A DNA stretch of 64,000 nucleotides from Hevea brasiliensis (lineage: Eukaryota > Streptophyta > Magnoliopsida > Malpighiales > Euphorbiaceae): contig NC_079509.1 in NCBI RefSeq assembly GCF_030052815.1, positions 45,626,750 through 45,690,749 of the forward strand, read 5' to 3'. Below the pieces are notes generated by a model that had not been told where the DNA came from, did not search any database, and worked only from the letters and a program-made list of their open reading frames with translations. Positions 49,296 to 60,379 of this stretch are shown here, piece by piece. The position numbers and the translations under genes were made by a program. How positions within the stretch are numbered: the stretch's first letter is position 1; each line of letters opens with the position of its first letter.

Positions 49296-50654
49296 TTGCG
49301 TGATGATTTTTATTCTCCTAAAAATCATAAAAAGCAAATGTGGTTTTTCAAAAATTTCAATAATCAAAGGGAAGAAATTGAAAAGAAATATTATGACTTT
49401 ATACACCAACATAGAGTTCATATTCTTTTCTTTGATTGGTTTGAGATGTATGCTAAAGAGCATAGCATTTCATATCCGTTTTCCAAAACTCCAAAAACTT
49501 TCAAAAAATCAAATCCAGTTTCAAAACCTTCTCAAATTACAAAACCCAAACAACAGGAGTCAGAAGATAATCAATCAGAGTTCATTGCAGCTCTAAAAGA
49601 TCTTCTAAAGAAAGCAGAAGAAAAATTGTCTGATAACCCTGTTACTGTTAAGAATAAAACTCCTCATAAAAAGAATTCAAAACAACAGGTTTTAAAGGAA
49701 CAAAAACCCCAAAAAACCTTTGCATTACAAAACAAACCTCTTCCAAAATCAATCCCAGAATTACAAATAGAAAGTGAATTCAAAATTTCTGAATCCACTG
49801 ACAATCATAAATCATTACAAAAAGAAGAATTAATCATTCAAAATTTGAGTACTAATTCTTCAACTTCCTCTTCAAACTCCAACCAGGAGTCTGAAGAAAA
49901 CGCGCCTTTACAAAAAGATGGATTAGTTAATAATTCATCCGATTCAAATTCTAAAATTGAATCTGAAGAAAATGCAAAAAATGTTCACATGCTTTTAAAA
50001 AATCAAGAATTAGTCTTAGATGTTTTAAAGCATGAAGAAAATCCTGAAAATCAGAAAAAACTACAAAACCCTCCAGTCGAATGCCTCCAAAGAGAAATAA
50101 AAATCACTAAGAATGAGCTTAAACAGCTTAAGGAGAAAAAGGCACAGGACTCAAAAGCAATCCAGCTTTTGTTTTCAAAACCCCAGGAAGAATCTGAGAA
50201 AAATAAAGAAAATAGTTTGGAAACTCAAAAACCTCCAGAAGATTTTCTTTTCATCCTCAATCAGATCACCTCCAGAAAATATTTGATACAAATTACCATT
50301 GTTTTTTCAAAAGATTTCAAAATCAATACAATTGCTTTATTTGATACAGGAGCAGATTTGAACTGTATTAAAGAAGGAATTGTTCCAAAGAAATTTCACG
50401 AAAAAACCACAGAAAAGCTTTCAGCTGCAAATAATTCAAAAATGGCTATTAGCTATAAGACAGAAGCCTCCATAGCTAATGGTGATTTTCTTTTCAAAAC
50501 CTCATTCGTAATTGTTCAAGATATTCATCATAGTGTAATCTTAGGGACTCCTTTCATTAACTTGATAACTCCCTACAAGGTTAACGATGATAGTATCTCT
50601 TTCAAAACTACAAAACAAACTCTTGTTTTCCCTTTCGTTACAAAACCAAAATAA
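49296..50654 (+). CDS. Component B linker - protease (452 codons), continuous with MP frame
   Basis: Open frame from just after the TAA at 49290. It holds the aromatic block (FFDWFEMYAKEH), the B linker (KTPHKKNSK, KSLQKEELIIQNLSTNSS), the coiled-coil-like acidic stretch, then the protease with IALFDTGADLNC and HSVILGTPFINL. Because MP linker and protease are uninterrupted here, this copy shows that component B goes straight from MP to protease without any coat-protein domain or CCHC knuckle. A 2-base loss near 50651 ends it before RT. The first Met is not a real start. Confidence 0.88.
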   Translation: MRDDFYSPKNHKKQMWFFKNFNNQREEIEKKYYDFIHQHRVHILFFDWFEMYAKEHSISYPFSKTPKTFKKSNPVSKPSQITKPKQQESEDNQSEFIAALKDLLKKAEEKLSDNPVTVKNKTPHKKNSKQQVLKEQKPQKTFALQNKPLPKSIPELQIESEFKISESTDNHKSLQKEELIIQNLSTNSSTSSSNSNQESEENAPLQKDGLVNNSSDSNSKIESEENAKNVHMLLKNQELVLDVLKHEENPENQKKLQNPPVECLQREIKITKNELKQLKEKKAQDSKAIQLLFSKPQEESEKNKENSLETQKPPEDFLFILNQITSRKYLIQITIVFSKDFKINTIALFDTGADLNCIKEGIVPKKFHEKTTEKLSAANNSKMAISYKTEASIANGDFLFKTSFVIVQDIHHSVILGTPFINLITPYKVNDDSISFKTTKQTLVFPFVTKPK

Positions 50655-51040
50655 GAAATCTCAATATTATAAAAGCTTGTTCCATTTATAATAATGAGAT
50701 TAATGTTTTAATAGAGGGAAAAAGGCAACACTTGTTGTATTTACAGCAAGATGTTTCTTTAACAAGAATTGAAAAACAATTACAAAATGATTTGGTGAAA
50801 AAGAAAATTTCGGATTTCAAAACCCAAATTGAAAGAGAAATTTGTTCCGATTTACCAAACGCCTTTTGGAATCGAAAACAACATATGGTAGATTTAGCAT
50901 ATGAAAATGATTTTAATGAAAAACAGATACCTACAAAAGCCACCAATCCAAATGAATCTTGAATTAGAACAACACCGCTGCTCGTAAATTTTGGATTTAA
51001 AGAAAAAGGATTAATTACGAATCTAGATCTCCTTGGAGTT
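50655..51040 (+). pseudogene. Component B region between protease and RT, broken
   Basis: Encodes INVLIEGKRQHLLYLQQDVSLTRIEKQLQ and DLPNAFWNRKQHMVD, open at 50732-50962. Several small changes at 50945-51015, mostly at CAG/CTG positions relative to 34630-34720 on the other strand, break the start of RT. Confidence 0.8.
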
Positions 51041-53359
51041 GTGCACTTTTATGTAAACAAAAATTCAGAAATAGAAAGAGGCACTCCTAGATTAGTAATT
51101 AATTACAAACCTTTGAATAAAGCTTTGAAATGGATCAGGTATCCAATTCCAAACAAAAAAGATCTTTTACAAAAACTTCATTCTGCATTTGTATTTTCCA
51201 AATTTGATATGAAATCAGGATTTTGGCAAATACAAATTGATCCAAAAGATAGATACAAAACCGCATTCACAGTTCCCTTTGGACAGTATGAGTGGAAGGT
51301 TATGCCTTTTGGCCTGAAAAATGCCCCATCAGAATTCCAAAGAATTATGAATGAAATCTTTAATCCATATTCAAAATTTTGCATAGTCTATATAGATGAT
51401 GTTCTTGTGTTCTCGGAGTCAATTGAACAACACTTCAAACACTTAAGAATATTCTTCTCTGTTACAAAACGAAATGGCCTTGCCGTTTCAAAATCAAAGA
51501 TTTCTCTTTTCCAAACCAGAGTTAGGTTTCTAGGTCATTACATATCCCAAGGAACCATTACTCCAATAGAGAGAACTCTAGAATTTTCAAACAAATTTCC
51601 TAACAAAATCTTGGATAAAACCCAGCTGCAAATATTCTTAGGTAGCTTGAATTATGTCTTAGATTTTTGTCCAAATATTAACTGTCTAGCAAAACCCTTG
51701 CATGATAGGTTAAAGAAAAACCCTGCTCCATGGACAGATCATCACACTGAAGTGATCCGTCATATTAAACAACAGGTCCAAACCATTCCTTGTCTGCATT
51801 TAGCAGATCCATTAGCCCCTAAGGTAGTCGAAACAGATGCCTCAGAGTTAGGTTATGGTGGAATTTTAAAACAAGTTCAAAACGGAAAAGAACAAATAGT
51901 TCAATTCCATTCTGCACATTGGAATGATTGTCAAAAGAAATACTCTACCATCAAAAAAGAGATTCTTGCAATTGTCATGTGCATACAAAAATTTCAAAGT
52001 GATTTATTAAATAAAAATTTTTTACTTAGAATTGATTGCAAATCAGCCAAAGAAGTTTTGCAAAAAGATGTTCAAAATCTTGCATCAAAACAAATTTTTG
52101 CACGATGGCAAGCAATTTTAAGTATTTTTGATTTTGAAATTGAATTTATAAAAGGAGATACAAATTCCATCCCAAACATTCTAACCAGAGAATTTCTTCA
52201 AAACAGGCCAATGCCCAGAAAGAAAAATACCAAGGCTGAAGCCTCAGCCTCTACAAAACCAAACCCTACAAAACCAACCATCTCTTCTGCAAAACCTATT
52301 CAAACTTGGGCAGACATGGTCGAAGCAGAAGAAGAAGATCAAACAAAATTTATTAAATCTCAGGCTTCAGAAACAGACAGCCAGATTCAAAAATGGATAG
52401 AATCACTGTCCAAATCTCCTGAAGTTCTTCAGGCTCTACAAAACATAACTCAGGCCAATCAGGCCCAGAAAGGTAAATCTACAAAACCTATTTCCAAAAC
52501 CCAGGAGAAAGGAGAGTCTTCCTCTCAAAAAACCCTTTCTCAAACTTTTCAAAACATTTCTCAAGCCCATGAGATTTTACAAATAGATTTTCAAACCGAT
52601 GTTTCCCAACCAAATTCTTCTCAAATAGTTTTGTCTCAAACAAAATTAAAAAAGAAGTCTTCGGAATGGATTACAAAAACCCATTTTCAAAATGTTTTGA
52701 TCATAGAGGATGAGTTCTTACACCAAGATGCCTCTATGGCAATTTCAAAAGCCTTTACAAAAGGATGGTATTACAAACCTTGGGATCTTTCCAAAACCCA
52801 AGCCTACTACCAGGCAATACTTGAAATTACTGGCTCAGCAAAATTCAAACATTTTTATCTAAAAGAAAATCATGCTGATCCGGCTTATTCAACTTGCCAC
52901 ATTCAAAATGTCCTTAATCCTTCTGATTGGGGGCAAGAACTTACAAAACCAAAAATCTTCCCATTATCATTCCAAAACAAGATTGACCATTGCCAACATT
53001 TCAATTACTGGGATTACCAACAGGCATGGTACAATACCTTTCTCATACAAAATCACAAGAATAGTCATTCATGGCTGTTCTATTTCCAAAAAACATTTGA
53101 TCCTTCCAAAACCCCTTCATGGTTTGCTCAGTGGTGGAAGTATTTTGGTGCACTACCTGAAATTCTTACACCAGAAATATCAGAGAGTTTAAACCTTTTC
53201 AAAACCCATTACAAACCCTCACCCAAAGAGAAAAGGTTTCCTCCTCTTCTCTTGTTCTCTTCAAAATTCTTTTTACCTTGGGTTCTTATCTGGTTTTTTG
53301 AATTTCGACCCCAAGATGGATTGAATACAATCATCAGAAGGTTCAAGGTAAAATGGTGA
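51041..53359 (+). CDS. Component B RT - RNase H - C-terminal region (772 codons)
   Basis: Open from the RT fingers (GTPRLVINYKPLNKALKW) to a TGG-to-TGA change at 53357-53359. RT has FGLKNAPSEFQRIMNEI and YIDDVLVFSES; RNase H has VVETDASELGYGG, KKEILAIV and LLRIDCKSAKEV. From about residue 390 the unassigned C-terminal region follows, with Lys/Thr/Pro-rich then Trp-rich segments. Nearly identical to 31985-34590 on the minus strand. The start shown is just the first Met in the open frame. An endogenous remnant. Confidence 0.9.
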   Translation: MHFYVNKNSEIERGTPRLVINYKPLNKALKWIRYPIPNKKDLLQKLHSAFVFSKFDMKSGFWQIQIDPKDRYKTAFTVPFGQYEWKVMPFGLKNAPSEFQRIMNEIFNPYSKFCIVYIDDVLVFSESIEQHFKHLRIFFSVTKRNGLAVSKSKISLFQTRVRFLGHYISQGTITPIERTLEFSNKFPNKILDKTQLQIFLGSLNYVLDFCPNINCLAKPLHDRLKKNPAPWTDHHTEVIRHIKQQVQTIPCLHLADPLAPKVVETDASELGYGGILKQVQNGKEQIVQFHSAHWNDCQKKYSTIKKEILAIVMCIQKFQSDLLNKNFLLRIDCKSAKEVLQKDVQNLASKQIFARWQAILSIFDFEIEFIKGDTNSIPNILTREFLQNRPMPRKKNTKAEASASTKPNPTKPTISSAKPIQTWADMVEAEEEDQTKFIKSQASETDSQIQKWIESLSKSPEVLQALQNITQANQAQKGKSTKPISKTQEKGESSSQKTLSQTFQNISQAHEILQIDFQTDVSQPNSSQIVLSQTKLKKKSSEWITKTHFQNVLIIEDEFLHQDASMAISKAFTKGWYYKPWDLSKTQAYYQAILEITGSAKFKHFYLKENHADPAYSTCHIQNVLNPSDWGQELTKPKIFPLSFQNKIDHCQHFNYWDYQQAWYNTFLIQNHKNSHSWLFYFQKTFDPSKTPSWFAQWWKYFGALPEILTPEISESLNLFKTHYKPSPKEKRFPPLLLFSSKFFLPWVLIWFFEFRPQDGLNTIIRRFKVKW

Positions 53360-53619
53360 GATTCATTTAATATCCCAGAAACAATTACAAACCAAGGAGT
53401 AAAAACCTGGCTTAAGGGAAAAAACCTTTTGCCACCAACTCCTACACAAAACTTTTCAAATCAATTATTTTTGGCTCAAAGATCACATGCCATGGCAAGA
53501 TTAGCAGGAGCTAAAAATGATGAAGAATATTTTGCAATAATGGAACAATTAGCATAGATTTGGGAGATGATGATGAAGAAGGTTGTGGTACCTCTTCACA
53601 AATACAAAATCTGTTATAA
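53360..53619 (+). pseudogene. End of component B C-terminal region with internal deletion
   Basis: Continues the frame after the TGA (FNIPETITNQGVKTWLKGKN) but lacks ~50 bases after YFAIMEQL, removing the acidic stretch before DLGDDDEEGC. Ends at TAA 53617-53619, followed by the purine tract. Confidence 0.82.
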
Positions 53620-53666
53620 GAAAAAAAAAGAAAAAAAAAAGGAAAAAGAAAAAGAAAAAGAAAAAG
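53620..53666 (+). repeat. Purine tract
   Basis: A-rich with G every 6-10 bases, ending in GAAAAAGACCGGC as in the other copies. Confidence 0.87.
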
Positions 53667-53985
53667 ACCGGCAAAAGAAATTTATGGCGGTAAAATTATC
53701 CATTTTCTCTTCATTTTCCTTTTATTTTAACTTTTGTAATCATTTTTATTCTCTTTTCTCTCTTTCTTTTTCCTTTAATCATTTTTATTCTCTTCCTTTA
53801 TTTCAAAACCAGACAGGACACTGTTCACCTGTCATATCTTGTACTGTTCACTTTTTACTGTTCGCATGTGAAGGAGACAAGAAGCACTGTTCACACGTGA
53901 AGGCATCAAGTGGCAGACACTGTTCAAATCCTACAAAATTACAAAACTGCCCCTGGACACTTCTATATAAGGGGGCATTCATCCA
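53667..53985 (+). promoter_or_regulatory. Pararetrovirus promoter, first of a tandem pair
   Basis: TATATAAG at 53964-53971; CTGTTC motifs at about 53820-53925. Confidence 0.78.
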
Positions 53986-54684
53986 AAGAAGGAGGAGGCC
54001 ACTTCAAAGGAACAAAAGCTTACCCAAGCTTCTCCCTCTTCAAGCTTCTCCCTTTCAAGCTTTTCAAGCCGAGAGAATCCGAAGAAGGTCCTGAAAGAGT
54101 CTCAACCTGAGGTTCAGAAGGAGCAAGAAGGTTGATTCACTTCCCATCCTACCCTACCTCTACCTCGCCTACAAACTTACAAACCTTGTACTTCCTTGTA
54201 GTAGATCTTAGGAAGCTCATGTGCTGAGCAACCTTTGTAAGTCCTACCCGGAATTACATCTCCAAAACCTTTGTACAAATCTTACAAAATTTATAAGATT
54301 TTGAAGTAAGTTTTCTTCAAATTTCTTTTACAAAGTTTATTTTGCATGCATATGGTCGGTTCAACCGCTTGATCTGCATAAATATACGTATATATGTTCA
54401 TAACGGACTGGCTCTGCCGCCTATTGAATATATACATGTATATTCATATTTAAATTTCAAGTTTAATTTTTATTTTTGTTAAGTATATATATTCTTAACG
54501 GACTGGCTCTGCCGCCTATAGAATATATATATTTCTTTAATTTACAAATTTAATTTTCATTTCTGAAGATTTCCCTTTCTTGTGCATTTTGTTTATTTCT
54601 TTAATTGTTTATATATTATTCAAGATCTAGATTATTGCTTCTTCCCTGTTAGCTCATCCCCCTTTCGATCCCGGTGCGTCCTTG
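53986..54684 (+). promoter_or_regulatory. Pregenomic RNA leader ending at the PBS edge
   Basis: Complete leader with donor-like GTAAGT near 54237 and both CGGACTGGCTCTGCCGCC segments. It stops at CCTTGGT, the first PBS bases, and the next sequence is a second promoter. Confidence 0.78.
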
Positions 54685-54870
54685 GTTTCAAAACCAGACA
54701 GGACACTGTTCACCTGTCATATCTTGTACTGTTCACTTTTTACTGTTCGCATGTGAAGGAGACAAGAAGCACTGTTCACACGTGAAGGCATCAAGTGGCA
54801 GACACTGTTCAAATCCTACAAAATTACAAAACTGCCCCTGGACACTTCTATATAAGGGGGCATTCATCCA
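54685..54870 (+). promoter_or_regulatory. Pararetrovirus promoter, second of a tandem pair
   Basis: Starts within the promoter at TTTCAAAACCAGACAGG, without the purine tract. TATATAAG at 54849-54856. Confidence 0.78.
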
Positions 54871-55568
54871 AAGAAGGAGGAGGCCACTTCAAAGGAACAA
54901 AAGCTTACCCAAGCTTCTCCCTCTTCAAGCTTCTCCCTTTCAAGCTTTTCAAGTCGAGAGAATCCGAAGAAGGTCCTGAAGAAGTCTCACCCGAGGTTCA
55001 GAAGGAGCAAGAAGGTTGATTCACTTCCCGTCCTGCCCTACCTCTACCTCACCTACAAACTTACAAACCTTGTAACTTCCTTGTAGTAGATCTTAGGAAG
55101 CTCATGTGTTGAGCAACCTTTGTAAGTCCTACCCGGAATTACATCTCCAAAACCTTTGTACAAATCTTACAAAATTTATAAGATTTTGAAGTAAGTTTTC
55201 TTCAATTTCTTTTACAAAATTTATTTTGCATACATATGGTCGGTTCAACCGCCTGATCTGCATAAATATACGTATATATGTTCATAACGGACTGACTCTG
55301 CCGCCTATTGAATATATACATGTATATTCATATTTAAATTTACAAATTTAATTTTATTTTTGTTAAGTATATATATTCTTAACGGACTGGCTCTGCCGCC
55401 TATAGAATATATATATTTAATCTTTAACTTACAAATTTAATTTTCATTTCTGAAGATTTCCTTTCTTGTGCATTTTGTTTATTTCTTTAGTTATTTATAT
55501 ATTGTTCAAGATCTAGATTATTACTTCTTCCCTGTTAGCTCATCCCCCTTTCGATCCCGGTGCGTCCT
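54871..55568 (+). promoter_or_regulatory. Pregenomic RNA leader, complete
   Basis: Short ORF ATGTGTTGA (55104-55112), GTAAGT (55122-55127), two CGGACT(G)GCTCTGCCGCC segments, then the intact PBS. Confidence 0.8.
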
Positions 55569-55581
55569 TGGTATCAGAGCC
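55569..55581 (+). other. Viral PBS
   Basis: TGGTATCAGAGCC, followed by the G-run and an intact 5' UTR. Confidence 0.93.
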
Positions 55582-55797
55582 TGGGGGGGAAAAGGTTCTA
55601 TTTAAGGTTCGGATTCACATTTAAACATTTTTGAGGTTGGTAAGATGATCTTAAGGTGATAAGACAGCTTCTTTAGAGGTGTAAACAGGCCTGGGTTGTA
55701 AGTCCCGTGTTTAGCCGAGAGGGCGTGTTTAGGGCAGTGATTCCTGGTGCGATTATCTCACTTAACTCAAAAGATCAACCTAGAAAATTATTTAAGT
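55582..55797 (+). other. Viral 5' UTR
   Basis: Complete UTR; no ORF of note. Ends in AAGTATG at the MP start. Confidence 0.87.
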
Positions 55798-57538
55798 ATG
55801 AATCCAATTTTCTGTAGGACAGTTTCTTCTTTAAACTCTTCTACCTCGTCATCCGAGTCGAGAAAGATAGTTAATAGTGAAGAAATAATAATCGAAAATT
55901 TTGAAAAATGTATAGATAATTGGGAAATTCCAAAAGTACAAAAGGATCAAATCTATCAGACTACAAAACTCAATTTTTTCAAAACTGATTTCACAATCAA
56001 AACTGAAGAAAGAGATCTTCAGATTACAAAACGCTTTGAGACGATTTCTCTTCTGTCTCAAAAATCCTTACAAAACACCATAAAAAACAATACAAATACA
56101 TCCACATAGGTTTAGTCCAAGTTGGAATTAAACCGCTTACAAAAGAATGGTTGAACACCTCAATCCTAGCAGTTCTTAGAGATACTAGGTTCATAAACTT
56201 CCAGGACTCCTTGCTTAGTTCAGTCGAGTCTAGTTTATGCAGTGGACCAATATCTTTTGATTGCTATCCAAATTTTACTGTTTTCTTAAACGACAGTAAT
56301 ATTACAAAATCCCTTGTTTTACAAATCAAAACTCACAATTACAAAATGCTTGAAGGATCTATTCCTCTTGCACTGATTTACAAAATTCATTACAAAGCTA
56401 TGGTTTCTGCTTTTGCTACAAAACATAAGTTTCAAAGTAAAAGAGGAGAAACTTTGCTTTTACAAACTGATCTTACAAAATCCAACACTGTAATCCCTAG
56501 ATCTATCCAGTGGAAGGACATAACCCTACCAGAAGAATGGATCTTAGAAGGTGCAAGAGAACTGAATCTTCAAAAATAGTTGAGCCAAACGTTCAACTTA
56601 GGCAAATAACCCAGTATGATGATGGAAGAGTCAGCCTTAGCTTTAACAGAAGCCTTAGGTTTTCAAATGATTCCTCAACGTCCAGTACTGTAGACATAGG
56701 AGGAGTGTCTCGTATACCTTCTGTCATTAGTTTGCCTTTTACAAAACCAGTTGAAATACAAAATATTCAGCCTAGGTATTCTACCTCAGATTTACCTAGC
56801 TCTTCTAGGTTTTCTACTTCAGAAATACCCGGATCCACTTTACAAAACGTAAATTACTCTACAAATGTTCCACATCCAGTTTATAAAAATTTACAAAACG
56901 AGTCTGTTCAGGATGAAACCCAAACAGAGTCAGAACCTACTTCTCCTACCTTTTCAGCCATTACAGAAAATGTAAACCATGAACTTAATGTGCTTGAAAA
57001 AGAATTTGAAGTAGACAGACAATATTTGCGTGATGATTTTTATTCTCCTAAAAATCATAAAAAGCAAATGTGGTTTTTCAAAAATTTCAATAATCAAAGG
57101 GAAGAAATTCAAAAGAAATATTATGGCTTTATACACCAACATAGAGTCCATATTCTTTTCTTTGATTGGTTTGAGATGTATGCTAAAGAGCATAACATTT
57201 CATATCCATTTTCCAAAACTCCAAAAACTTTCAAAAAATCAAATCCAGTTTCAAAACCTTCTCAAATTTCAAAACCCAAACAACAGGAGTCAGAAGATAA
57301 TCAATCGGAGTTCATTGCGGCTCTGAAAGATCTTCTAAAGAAAGCAGAAGAAAAACTGTCTGTTAACCAAGCAGAAGAAAAACTGTCTGTTAATCCTGTT
57401 ACTGTTAGAAACAAAGTTCCTGAATGGGAAATTTCAGATGGTAGAAAAATACAGTCTGAACATCCTCCTCTTAGGATAGTAAAAATTCCCCACTTGGAAC
57501 AAACAGTAGAAGCAAATTTCTTACAAAATTCCAAATGA
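55798..57538 (+). pseudogene. Component A movement protein and linker, several frame breaks
   Basis: Begins at ATG 55798 (MNPIFCRTV). Open pieces are 55798-56109, 56151-56579 and 56510-57538. The first break is a one-base loss in an A-run near 56073, the second a small loss near 56554. The MP core, Ser/Thr linker, aromatic block and A-specific repeat (LSVNQAEEKLSVNPVTVRN) are all present in order. The end at 57538 is caused by changes near 57510-57575. The whole promoter-leader-PBS-UTR context upstream is intact. Confidence 0.83.
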
Positions 57539-58287
57539 GAGTGATTCTGAATATAAAAACATTGTTCTCTGTAATAACTTTACAAATGCCCATTTGCATA
57601 CCATAGGTAAGCAATTACAAAAAATGGAACAAAACCAACAGGCTACAGTTTCCCAAATTGAAACTAAGCCGGATACAAAATTGAAAAACCCAATCTTCAA
57701 ACCATTCCAAGTTTCCAAAAACAGTCAAAAGGATTTACAAAACAACAACAATTCTGAATTCATCCAAGCTTTGAGAGACATGAAGACTAGGCTAGAAGCT
57801 TCGACTTCTACTCCAGTAGCACCTGAAACACCTCAAACCTCCCAAAGGAGTGTCAATATAATTGAGGAAGATTCGGATTCAGATGTCCAAAGCCAAGAAA
57901 ACCAGCCCATCCAAACTGAAAAAATTCAGTCTTCAAAACCTTTACAAATCAATAGACTTTATTGGCCGGGTAGCAACACCCTCCCAATAATACTCGGACT
58001 TAGGCATAGAAAATAGATCCAAATCCTTACCAGTCTAAATTCAATGCCTCTACTTTCTATGAATGGAACATAGTGGGTTTGTCTGTAGACAACATCTTGA
58101 ATTTGCTCCAAAGAAATGACCATGGCAAAGAAATGCTTACAAAACCCAAACTGGAACCCCAGACAGAGCTATTGCTGAATTCCTCATTGCAGGATTCTCA
58201 GGACAGCTCAAAGGATGGTGGGATTATCATCTCACGAACCTACAAAAATCAGAGATTCTAGAATCCATACAAACTCAAGAAGATGGC
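57539..58287 (+). pseudogene. Component A spacer and coat protein N-terminus, broken
   Basis: 57594-58016 is open (QLQKMEQNQQATVSQIE... SVNIIEEDSDSDVQSQ). Changes at 57967-58130 break the coat-protein start, and the GFSGQLKGWWDYHL segment is encoded at about 58190-58230 in another frame. Confidence 0.78.
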
Positions 58288-59328
58288 GTGCCGATTCTTG
58301 ATGAGTTAGGCCAACCAATCCCAGATGCAGTAGCCACCTTGATAGTAACAATCTCCTTACATTTCGTAGGTGACCCATCTCATCTTAAGGATAAAAATGC
58401 CGAACTCCTTTCAAATCTTAGATGTAAAAAACTGAGTGATTTTCAGTATTACAAAAACACTTTCCTTACTAGGGTAATGCTTAGAGAAGATTCTAATCAG
58501 CCCTTTTGGAAAGAAAAATTCCTTGCTGGACTTCCGATCCTCTTAGGAGAAAAGGTTAGGAATAAAATTAAGGAAGCATTTGGAAATCAAATCCCGTATG
58601 ATAAATTAACCTATGGTGAACTAGTCAGTCTCACTCAAAAAGAAGGTTTAAAGATCTGTCAGGATTTGAAATTACAAAAACATTTGAAATGGGAAATGAG
58701 AAAAACTCGCCAAGAGTTAGGATCTTTCTGCAAACAATTTGAAATAGGAACCAAAAACCCTACTCCAGATTGTGGAGGAAGTTGTAGCAGAAAACCTTAC
58801 AAAAAATCATCCCAAAAATACAAAAACTCTTCAAAACCAGAAAAAGATTCCTATTACAAAAAACTTCCAAAAAAGACTAGTAAACCTAGTCCTCAATCCA
58901 AATCAAAAATCACAAATTTCACTTGCTACAAATGTGGTAACAAAGGCCACACTGCAAATTTTTGCAAGTTAAACAAAAAACTTCATGAGTTACAATTAGA
59001 AGAAGAAGTTATTAATAAAATAACTGCTCTTTTAGTTGAAACCGAAGGTGAGTCCAGTAATTCTGAACCCACAGAAAATGAAGAAGGATTACAAATTGAT
59101 GAATTAATCACAAGTTCAGATTCTGAAATAGAAAATGAACTGTTTACAAAACCAAAATTGAAGATCAATGTTCTTTCAAAAGACCAGAAGTTACTCTTAG
59201 AAATCCTTACACAGGTTGAAGATTCTCAACTACAAAAGGAATTTTTAGGAAAACTTTTAAAAACCTTTGAAGAACCACCAATACAAAAACCTTCTATTCA
59301 GCCCTCTGTTACAAAAAAACACATATGA
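58288..59328 (+). CDS. Component A coat protein core and CCHC knuckle (346 codons)
   Basis: Open from MPILDELGQPIPDAVATL. Core residues LLGEKVRNKIKEAFGN are followed by a basic Lys/Ser stretch, then CYKCGNKGHTANFC at ~213-226, and an acidic tail. The frame ends when an extra A near 59317 shifts it; the next open frame (59267-59719) continues into the protease. Nearly identical to 3605-5146 and 41112-42218, so this is the third copy of the same coat protein in the window. Confidence 0.86.
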   Translation: MPILDELGQPIPDAVATLIVTISLHFVGDPSHLKDKNAELLSNLRCKKLSDFQYYKNTFLTRVMLREDSNQPFWKEKFLAGLPILLGEKVRNKIKEAFGNQIPYDKLTYGELVSLTQKEGLKICQDLKLQKHLKWEMRKTRQELGSFCKQFEIGTKNPTPDCGGSCSRKPYKKSSQKYKNSSKPEKDSYYKKLPKKTSKPSPQSKSKITNFTCYKCGNKGHTANFCKLNKKLHELQLEEEVINKITALLVETEGESSNSEPTENEEGLQIDELITSSDSEIENELFTKPKLKINVLSKDQKLLLEILTQVEDSQLQKEFLGKLLKTFEEPPIQKPSIQPSVTKKHI

Positions 59329-60144
59329 CCTCACAGCCATGTTGGGTAGAATAAAGACTTCAAAACAATCAACTGTTTCAGTCCAAAGCCTCCAGGAAGA
59401 AATAAAAACTGTTAAGATTGAGCTTAATGAGCTTAAGGAAAAACAGGCACAGGACTCAGAAACACTTCAAAAATTACTTTCAAAACAAGTCAATGAAGAA
59501 GTCGAAGAAGAAGATGAAGAAAATACTTTAGAAATTCAAAATCTTGAAAAACCTACAAAAGAATTTCTCTTCATCCTTAATGAGATTTCTTCCAGAAGAT
59601 ATTTGATAAAAATTTCGATAGTTTTTTCAAAAGATTTCAAGATCGATACAATTGCCTTATTTGATACAGGTGCAGATATAAATTGTATTAAGGAAGGCAT
59701 TGTTCCAGAAAAATTCTAAGAAAAACTACTGAAAACCTTTCAGCTGCAAACAATTCCAAAATCAAAATTAATTACAAAACAGAGGCTTCAATAGCCAATT
59801 CAAATCTCCTTCTACAAACTTCATTTGTTTTAATAAAAGATATCAGTCATAGTGTCATTTTAGGGACGCCTTTCATCAATTTGATTACTCCCTACAAAGT
59901 CAACTATGATAGTATTTCTTTTAAAACAAAAAACCAAAATCTTGTTTTACCTTTTGTTGAAAAACCCAAAACAAAGAATTTGAATATCATAAAGGCTTAT
60001 TCCATTTTTGATAATCAAATAAATGTTTTGGAAAAGGAAACAAGATGGCATTTACAAAAAGAAATTTCTTTAAACGAGCTTGTTTTCAAAAATCAATTTT
60101 TTGATTACTGCTTATTACAAACTAACCCTTGTGAGTTTTTGCAG
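59329..60144 (+). pseudogene. Component A protease region
   Basis: The open frame 59267-59719 carries ELNELKEKQAQDS and IALFDTGADINC. A change near 59717 (stop plus lost base) breaks it. 59881-60291 holds the rest (INVLEKETRWHLQKEISLNE) and runs in frame through CAG into ORF2. No RT sequence is present between protease and ORF2, as in every A copy. Confidence 0.82.
60122..60144 (+). promoter_or_regulatory. Candidate 3' splice site before ORF2
   Basis: CTAAC at 60122-60126 and TTTTTGCAG ending at 60144, followed by ATG at 60145; same arrangement as at 5606-5628. Confidence 0.45.
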
Positions 60145-60379
60145 ATGGCAGAATCATCCAACAATGGTGATTTAGTCCACTTTAGACCAATAGTCCTCTC
60201 CAAAACTCCTGTTCAAAAATTCAGAATTAATGTAGCCAGAACTGCATTTGTTCCCACAGAAAGGCACCAATGTTTATTAGACAATCTTTGAACTTTAATA
60301 CAAAACAAAAAGTTGGGAGTAACAGCTCTCAATGCACTTTGTATTGAGTTCGAGGAAGCTAATAAATATGTGGCTGACC
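60145..60379 (+). pseudogene. Component A ORF2, 5' part, interrupted by copia element 3
   Basis: Starts MAESSNNGDLVHF. A TGA at 60289-60291 replaces the same Trp codon that is TAG in the copy at 5773. It is cut at 60379 by the LTR of copia element 3; the 5 bases before it are TGACC. Confidence 0.8.
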
